Assembly: GCF_036850765.1 (NCBI RefSeq)
Contig: NC_089493.1
Location: 128,160,239-128,224,238 of the forward strand
Source: Saccopteryx bilineata
Taxonomy: Eukaryota; Chordata; Mammalia; Chiroptera; Emballonuridae
Length of the DNA stretch: 64,000 nt
Direction of reading: 5' to 3'
In this document: in pieces, positions 56,112-64,000 of the stretch
Numbering within the stretch: position 1 is the first letter of the stretch
How the letters are laid out: every line of letters begins with the position of its first letter
The notes under the pieces: generated by a model
The model's input: the letters and a program-made list of their open reading frames with translations, nothing else
Databases searched by the model: none
What the model was told of the DNA's origin: nothing
Position numbers and translations under genes: made by a program

Positions 56112-57730
56112 CAAACAAAAACAAGTACAATAAAAATAAAACAAAAATTTAAAAATAAAATCCCACAAAAATGACAACAAAAAACCAGTAATAAACAATA
56201 CACCCACAACATATGAGAAATAAAAAAAAATTTTAAAGGAAAACTGTTGAAGTTGGGAAACACTTTTTTCCCTATAGGTGGCACAGTATTACAAGATTTA
56301 GCTCTATGAAATTTCTGGGCTGACCTTCATTGAAATGTTGCTGTTGCAATGATGGAGGTGGGGGCTGCAGTTGCGATATGATGAGTGGGGTGTGTTGTGC
56401 TTTACAGGTTTAGCAATGGCAATCTCGGGACTTCAAAGCTCTCCCACTCACATCTCAACAGACCATTTCAACTGACCAGGGAACCAGACACAGAGCACTT
56501 TTTCTTCAAGGGAAAAAGTGGCCCTGCAGAACTAGCTGTGGTCTCTGCCATTCTCTGTACCTTGCAAGGGGAGGGAGGTTAGATCTGGGATTTTGGGGTG
56601 CTGCACTTTGTGTCAAGTAAGGGCTGCCAGCAGATCATGGGAATGCTGGCAGTGACCCCTCCTTCTGCTGGCACTTTGGTTTAGTATCTCTCCAACTGCT
56701 CCCCAGTTTCTCCCCTCCTCCCGGCAGAAGGAGACCCAGTCACTCACGGTTTCTCCCCTCTCTGGAGCCCTGGCACACAAAACCCGACAGCCTCGTTTCT
56801 CTTCTGTCTGTAGCCCCACTGCTAATGCATTGTATCTTCTGGCCCCCTTCTTAACCCTTCACACTTTTAGTCGATTCCACGCACAGATCTCTTCAGGCAA
56901 GCTTGCAAGTCAAGCTGGGGTTCTTTCATTTCATTATAGCTGTTCAGTTTGTTGAAATTTCAAGGGAAGAGATCAAGGAAATCTCTGACACTGCCATTAC
57001 TCTGGCTTCATTCCCAATAAAGGTCTTTTTAGTGAAGTCTGGTGGAAACAGAATGCAAAGAGCGGACTCTTCACTCTTTCTTTACTTCTTGGGGCAAGAA
57101 CCTAATGACACCTTGTAGTCCAGGGGTAGCAATCAAGAAGAACCTGCTTCCTACATTAATTGGAGCTTAAATTTTTCTTAAAAAATAAACACTAGGTTGT
57201 ACCTTGTCCTGTCTTTTGGGCATGTGGATTTGTAGTTTCTCATTAACTGGTGAGAAAGGAGCCACTCTAATTTGTAGGATGAGAGTTGCTCATGTCATCA
57301 CAAATTTTAATAGAAAGGAAAAGGAGGCCAAGTACATAATTACAGATAAATAGGTGGTTTTAGGTGGCTTAAACTAGCAGCAGGAAAGTGGAAGTATGGA
57401 CTAGCAAAGAGAAAGATGCCCTTCTTATTAAATATCGTAAGTACAAAACTGCATTCCAAACACAGTATAACTTTGGAGTGCATGATTACAATGCTCATGT
57501 TCTTAAGCAAGAATCATTATTGTCTGACACTAGCAGAACAGCTCATGTTGTACCGATTTTCCCCTAAATAAAAATATAAACAAAAGATGAATTTAAAATA
57601 CTATTTTGGTTTAATTTAAAAAATACATATGACTGTCCCAAGCAAAAAGTTATATATTATATTGTGAGGTTTAACATATGCAAATGTAATTAAAGGACAA
57701 GGGGGCACGTAGAACTTTACATATAAAAGG
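56112..57730. other. Unassigned intergenic sequence, possibly L1 5' UTR
   Basis: No gene. 56240-57110 is moderately GC-rich and lies where the 5' UTR of the old - strand L1 would be; I cannot confirm it. 57120-57730 is anonymous AT-rich sequence. Confidence 0.35.
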
Positions 57731-58078
57731 TTTTTTGTTGTTGTTGTTTTTTTACAGAGACAGAGAGTCAGAGAGAGATAAACAGGGACAGACAGACAGG
57801 AACGGAGAGAGAGATGAGAAGCATCAATCATTAGTTTTTCATTGCACGTTGCAACACCTTAGTTGTTCATTGTTGCTTTCTCATATGTGCCTTGACCGTG
57901 GGCCTTCAGCAGACTGAGTAACCCCTTGCTGGAGCCAGCGACCTTGGGTTCAAGCTGGTGGGCTTTTTTGCTCAAACCAGATGAGCCCGCACTCAAGCTG
58001 GCGACCTCGGGGTCTCAAACCTGGGTCCTCCGCATCCCAGTATGATGCTCTATCCACTGCACCACCGCCTGGTCAGGC
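57731..58078 (-). repeat. SINE family A
   Basis: Reverse copy; CATATAAAAGGTTTTT / CATATGAAAGGTTTTT flanks. Confidence 0.92.
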
Positions 58079-58139
58079 CATATGAAAGGTTTTTAAATTT
58101 TACATAATGTAATACAAAATGAATCCTAAATAGTTCATG

Positions 58140-59560
58140 AAGAGTTAAGGGTGCATATTATAATCCCTAGAACAACCATTAAGAAGATGCAAAGAAATAT
58201 AGCAAAAAAGACAATAAAGAAATTTAAATAAAATTCTACAAAATAGCCAATGAGAACCATCCTCCCCTAAAAAAGGACAAGAAAGGAAGAACAGAGGAAC
58301 AATAACAGAAAGATGGAATGAAGAGAAAATAAATAGCAAATATTAAAATTATCAAGATACAATTATTACATTATGTCAACAATTACATTAAATTGTAACT
58401 AGACTAAAAAATGTAATTGGACTAAATAGTCCAATTAAAAAGCAGAGAAAAAAAAAAAGCAGAGGAAAGAATAAAAGTAAAATAAAGCCCAGTTATCTGC
58501 CATTGAAAGTAAAAGGATGGAAAAAGACTTAGCGTGTACATTACAGGCACAGGAAGTCTAGAGTAACATCTAGAGTGCTGTATTAATGTCAGATAGACTT
58601 CAAAACATGGACTATTACTAGAAATGCAGAGTAATTTGCCTGACAAAGAATTCAAAGAAAGTCTTAAGGATGCTCAACAAACTTGAGAGTCCAACAGAGG
58701 ACATTAGGGAGAACTTCAGTAAAAAGAAGGCATAATAAAGAACTAAGCAGAGCCAAAGAATACAATAACTAAAATGAAAAACATAGGAGGAATCAACAGC
58801 AGATTAGCTAATACAGAAGGATGGATCCATGACCTAGAGAACTAGTAGAACTCAATCAGAACAATGAAAAGAATAAAAAAATGAGGATAGTTTAAGGGAC
58901 CATTGAGACAACATCAAGCATAGAAACATTTGCATTATAGGGATCCCAGAAGGTAAAGAGAGAAAGGAACAGAAACTTTATTTGAAGAAATGACTGAGAA
59001 CTTTACTAACTTCGGAAACCTATCCAGGTCCAGGAAGCACAGAGTTCCAAACAAGATGAACTCAAAGAGACCCACACCAAGACACACTGGTATTAAAAGG
59101 GGAAAAGTTAAAGAGACAATTTTGAATGTAGCAAAGGAAAACAACTAGTTACATACAAAGAAAACTCCAGAAGGTTATCAACTGATTTCTTAACAGTAAC
59201 TCTGCAAGCCAGAAGCAAGTGACAGGACATTTTTAAAGTGCTGAAAGAAAAAAGAATTTACCTGGCAAAGTTATCATTCAGAATTGAAGGAGAGAGAATT
59301 TCCCAGAGAAGCAAAAACTAAGAAACTTCACCATCATAAAACTAGCTTTAGGAGAAATGCTAAGCAGAAAGGGAAAGGCTATAGCCAGAAATATAAATAT
59401 GAAAAAGAAAAGCATCTCAAGTAAAGCCAAATATTTAATAAATACAGCAAGTCATACATTTAAAAAGCTACCACCAAGGTGAAAAGTATCAATCTCAACC
59501 CAAACTACCATAAGTAATTAGGAAACACAAAACACAAAGATCTAAAAATTATGACACCAA
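58140..59560 (+). mobile_element. Old L1 fragment, ORF1 region (+ strand)
   Basis: AAGATGAACTCAAAGAGACC, CTCTGCAAGCCAGAAG and GTTATCATTCAGAATTGAAG occur in the order of the end of ORF1 in old L1 lineages. Frames are destroyed. 59560-60180 that follows is anonymous. Confidence 0.7.
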
Positions 59561-60182
59561 TAACAAAAAGTGGAGAGGGGGTAAAAATTAAATGCCTACT
59601 AGCACTAACTACAGATGAGGACAGTGAGGCTCAGGAAGGCAAACTGGTCCAATGTCATACAATACTTGCCATCTCAAAACCCTGCACTGAATTTGGATTT
59701 CTACTGATGAATAATTATCTGTGCCCACTCAAACTTGGTACAGAATAAAATGCAAACTGAATCTGTATGATATATATTACTGATTTTTGGTTAAATTCTT
59801 CTCTGATTTTTGTGTAGTCCTCCCCAGTGTTAATCAATTTCAAGTGAATGCAAGTGTTAGGACATTTTTAGGAAGGTTCATTATTCACCAGGTATTTTTT
59901 CTAGTCCAGTGGACTTTCAAACTTTTCTTCATATCAAGTATGTGAAAACCTTGTAAAGTATACTTCAAAGTGAAGGGTTGAGGAGCCCAAAGCCTTATCT
60001 TTCTTACTCACTTCCACATAATCTGCTCTAGAGGATGGACATTTATACACACGTGCTCAAGCAGGTATATATAAAGTTCTGCAAAATATTATAATTACCC
60101 TGTTATGTATGGTATATTTCAATACTTCTTGTGATAACAAACTGATTTAGCAACTGTTAAAAGTTCAAAACCCATCTTTTGA

Positions 60183-60312
60183 ACCCTGGCCAGATAGCTT
60201 GGTTGGTTAAGAGTATCAACCTGGTATGCAAATATTGTGGTTCAGTACCCAGTCAGGGCACATACAGGAACAGATTGATGTTCCTCTCTCTCTAAACAAT
60301 AAAATAAAATAA
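60183..60312 (+). repeat. Short tRNA-derived SINE
   Basis: CCCTGGCCAGATAGCTTGG through a CTCTCTCTCTAAACAATAAA tail; duplication AAACCCATCTTT on both sides. Related to the VES type. Confidence 0.8.
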
Positions 60313-60538
60313 ACCCATCTTTAGAAAAACACTGCTCTACAGTGTGTGCTGACTGCACTTCCTGGATTAGTCCTTACTGACATTACCAGTAAAAACAGGA
60401 GAACTGGCTGATAAAACACTAATATCAGGCCCTGAGTAGATACAATCTAGTGAATGACTAAGAAAAAGGTCACGTGGAGAACATTTCAGAATTCTCAAAG
60501 TATTCTCAGGTTTAGAACAGAAATGATGATTTATTCTT

Positions 60539-60897
60539 TTTTTTTTTAAAGTTCTTTGAATTATTTTTATTATTATTTTTTTACAGAGACAGAGAGAGTC
60601 AAAGAGAGGGATAGATAGGGACAGACAGGAACGGAGAGAGGTGAGAAGCATCAATCATCAGTTTTTCGTTGTGACACCTTAGTTGTTCATTGATTGCTTT
60701 CTCAAATGTGCCTTGACCATGGGCCTTCAGCAGACCGAGTAACCCCTTGCTCGAGCCAGAGACGTTGGGTCCAAGCTGGTGAGCTTTGCCCAAACCAGAT
60801 GACCCTGCGCTCAAGCTGGCAACCTCGGGGTCTCGAACCTAGGTCCTCCGCATCCCAGTCTGATGCTCCTATCTACTGCGCCATCGCCTGGTCAGGC
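60539..60897 (-). repeat. SINE family A
   Basis: Reverse copy with T-rich tail; GATTTATTCTT duplicated. Confidence 0.92.
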
Positions 60898-60983
60898 TGA
60901 TTTATTCTTGAGAAAATAGAAATCTCACTTAAGCCTGCTTAATAAAAATAGTCTAGAAGGTTAGTATTTAATTATTATTATTA

Positions 60984-61340
60984 TTTATTTTTTAGTGAGA
61001 GGAGGGGAGGCAGAGAGACTCTCATGTGCCCTGACCTGGATCCACCTGGCAAGCTCACAAAGTGCCATGTTCTGCCCACCTGGGGTATTGTTCTGTTGCT
61101 CCGTTGGAACGAGCCATTTTTTTTTTTAGCACCTGAGGTGGAGGCCATGGAACCATCCTCAGCATCTGGGGCCAACTTGCTCTAATCGATCCATGGCTAC
61201 ATGAGGGGAAGAGGAGAAAGAGAGGTGAGAAGGAGAGGGGTGGAGAAGCACATGGGTGCTTTTATGTCTTGACCGGGAATTGAACCCAGGACATCCACAT
61301 GCCAGGCTGATGCTCTATCACTGAGCCAACTGGCCAGGGC
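60984..61340 (-). repeat. SINE family B, old
   Basis: Reverse copy from TTAGTGAGAGGAGGGGAGG to CAACTGGCCAGGGC. Confidence 0.82.
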
Positions 61341-61363
61341 AGTGTTTAATTATTTTTAATTGA

Positions 61364-61683
61364 GCCTGACCTGCCGGTGGTGCAGTGGATAGAATGTTGG
61401 ACTGGGATGCGGAGGACCCAGGTTCGAGACCTTGAGGTCGCCAGCTTGAGTGTGGACTCATCTGGTTTGAGCAAAGCTCACCAGCTTGGACCCAAGGTCG
61501 CTGGCTTGAGCAAGGGGTTACTTGGTCTGCTGAAGGCCCATGGTCAAGGCACATATGAGAAAGCAATCAATGAACAACTAAGGTGTCGCAACAAAAAACT
61601 AATGATTGATGCTTCTCATCTCTCTCTGTTCCTGTCTGTCCCTATCTATCCCTCTCTCCTGTCTCTGGAAAAAAAAATTTTTT
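61364..61683 (+). repeat. SINE family A
   Basis: Forward copy; TTTTTAATTGAG / TTTTTTAGTTGAG flanks. Confidence 0.9.
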
Positions 61684-61689
61684 TTAGTT

Positions 61690-63123
61690 GAGTTTGGAGG
61701 CAGATATTGATGAGGTAGCAGCCAAATATTTCCTTAAGAAACTACGTTTTGAATTTCAAGCTGCGTAATTCTCTAGGCTTGTTTCTTTGAAGGAGTTATC
61801 AAGCATTTACTTCTTTTCCAGAGTAGGAAAAGAAGTTCATAAATGAAGAACCAGAGACACGAATCTGAGACCCCAGGAGTTGCTGCTCTGGGCCAGGTGT
61901 CAGACAGCTACTCTGCCACCAGCAACCACAGCAATAATGTTCTTTGAACAGACTGAGAACGCTCACCATACTTTCAAACTGCTGTGACTGACTACTCATA
62001 GAAGTATCTGTTGTAGCTCAGGCTCTGAGGGACTGCCCAGGCAGTCATGGGAAGATGAAACAATTAAGCACCCCAACAGCAGAGGAATGTTCAACTCACA
62101 AGGCTGGAAGGACTTCTGTTGCATTTGGCTCCAGAGTAGTGGTAGGAACAAAATCAGTTGCAAATAGGATTCTGGAAATGCAGTTGTTTTTAATATATTT
62201 AAAAGAACATAGAAGTCCTCTTGATTTATAAAAAAATAAATATATAATGTGACGAATTTCTTGATGATCCTGAGGCTCTTATGAGGTCAAACTCTTTAAT
62301 GGATGTGATGTTAATGTAAACACACAATTAGTTACATACACAAGCATATTCCAGTTATAAAGGCAAGTTCCTTAAGGATCAGAATGGGAGCAGTCTTCCA
62401 TAGGAGAGAGTACCCCAGTGCTGGGCAGTGTAGCCGGGCCAGCCAGAGCCTCTGCCCAGCCAGCTACACTCTCAGGAGCTGAGGCAGAAGGCACAGCCTG
62501 TCAGCTCACATGGTCACCCCACAGGTCAGCCAGGCTTCTAGGCCTGTGCAGAAAGCCTGATTTGCTCAATGGCCCCACAGGGCTCCAACCTCACTGCAGA
62601 TAAGCAGCACAGAAAGAGTGATCCTGTTTTCACTTGTGGCCTTTACATTTGAGACCAGAAGGCTGAGAAGATGTACTCATTAAGTATTTTCATTATAACA
62701 CTAAATGGAAACCACTGCCCTGCCCACGAGCACTGAGCAGACAGAGAACACAAGCTCGCACTGGGCTTTACGAGACATGGGGAGAGAGCATGCACTTCTG
62801 AAGGGGCAGGAGGGGGATGCTTTCTCCAGCCTCACATGCGTGCTCCAGGGAAGATGTTTGGCCTCAATTACCTGACAATGCTGCATAAACTGGGGACTTA
62901 GGAACACAACAACATAAAAAAACAAAACCCCAGTGTCAGTAGTAAATTTGATTGAAACCTGAAATGTTTCTGTGTAACTGTTAACAGGCTGGAATGTATC
63001 CGACAGTTTAATCTGCTGTTGTTTCTTTGGCTGTCTGAATTAAATCTAGAAACTGTTCTGACACTTCAATCCTATTTTCTAAACCATGTAATTCCTGTAG
63101 TTCTTAAATTGGCTCGTTCTTCT
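61690..63123 (-). other. ADPGK: ADPGK 3' UTR and downstream region
   Basis: Repeat-free sequence following the ADPGK stop. No AATAAA is seen on the - strand; ATTAAA variants occur at about 62295 and 62192, so one of these may end the transcript. Confidence 0.55.

Positions 63124-64000
<877 letters not shown>

Overview
This is mammalian nuclear DNA, almost certainly from a bat and most likely a rhinolophoid (horseshoe or leaf-nosed) bat. Three tRNA-derived SINE families recur throughout in both orientations. Their heads read approximately CCTGACCAGGCGGTGGCGC (family A), GGCCCTGGCCGGTTGGCTC (family B) and GCCTGACCTGTGGTGGCGC (family C). I recognise these as bat repeats from memory; no search was run. 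Nothing prokaryotic is present.

Two single-copy genes frame the window, converging on a repeat-filled intergenic space. BBS4 (BBSome TPR subunit) runs on the + strand. Exons 2 to 16 can be placed one by one between 4286 and 25747 with consistent splice phases, and a polyadenylation signal lies at 26492; exon 1 is upstream of the window. ADPGK (ADP-dependent glucokinase) runs on the - strand. Only its last coding exon (63124-63699) and the 3' UTR are inside.

The roughly 36 kb between the genes is a stack of nested retroelements. At 28217-28554 is a solo LTR with a 5-bp duplication. A family A SINE starting near 28796 was split by a defective gammaretrovirus-like provirus (29072-38033, - strand, tRNA-Pro primer site, CTCCG duplication). 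That provirus keeps capsid, reverse transcriptase, RNase H, integrase and env remnants. Its gag 5' half is replaced by a roughly 1.1 kb GC-rich block plus a 7SL RNA fragment, and its nucleocapsid-protease segment is missing. A U4 snRNA retropseudogene sits in its 5' LTR and a family B SINE in pol. Next comes the 5' part of a second ERV lineage (38250-39884) with a tRNA-Phe primer site. From 39885 to at least 55700 lies an old - strand L1, interrupted by a solo LTR, several SINEs and a much younger near-full-length L1 (42588-50432, 15-bp duplication). The young L1 itself carries a 34-nt U2 snRNA insertion in ORF2. An older + strand L1 fragment (58140-59560) and more SINEs lead to ADPGK.

The most unusual material is the set of small structured host RNAs (7SL, U4, U2) captured in three different ways, and above all the provirus whose gag front end is host-like sequence ending at what looks like the exact 5' nucleotide of 7SL. 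The introns of BBS4 hold SINEs, a precise hAT MITE with 8-bp duplications, Charlie- and Tigger-like remnants, and a perfect 27-bp hairpin.
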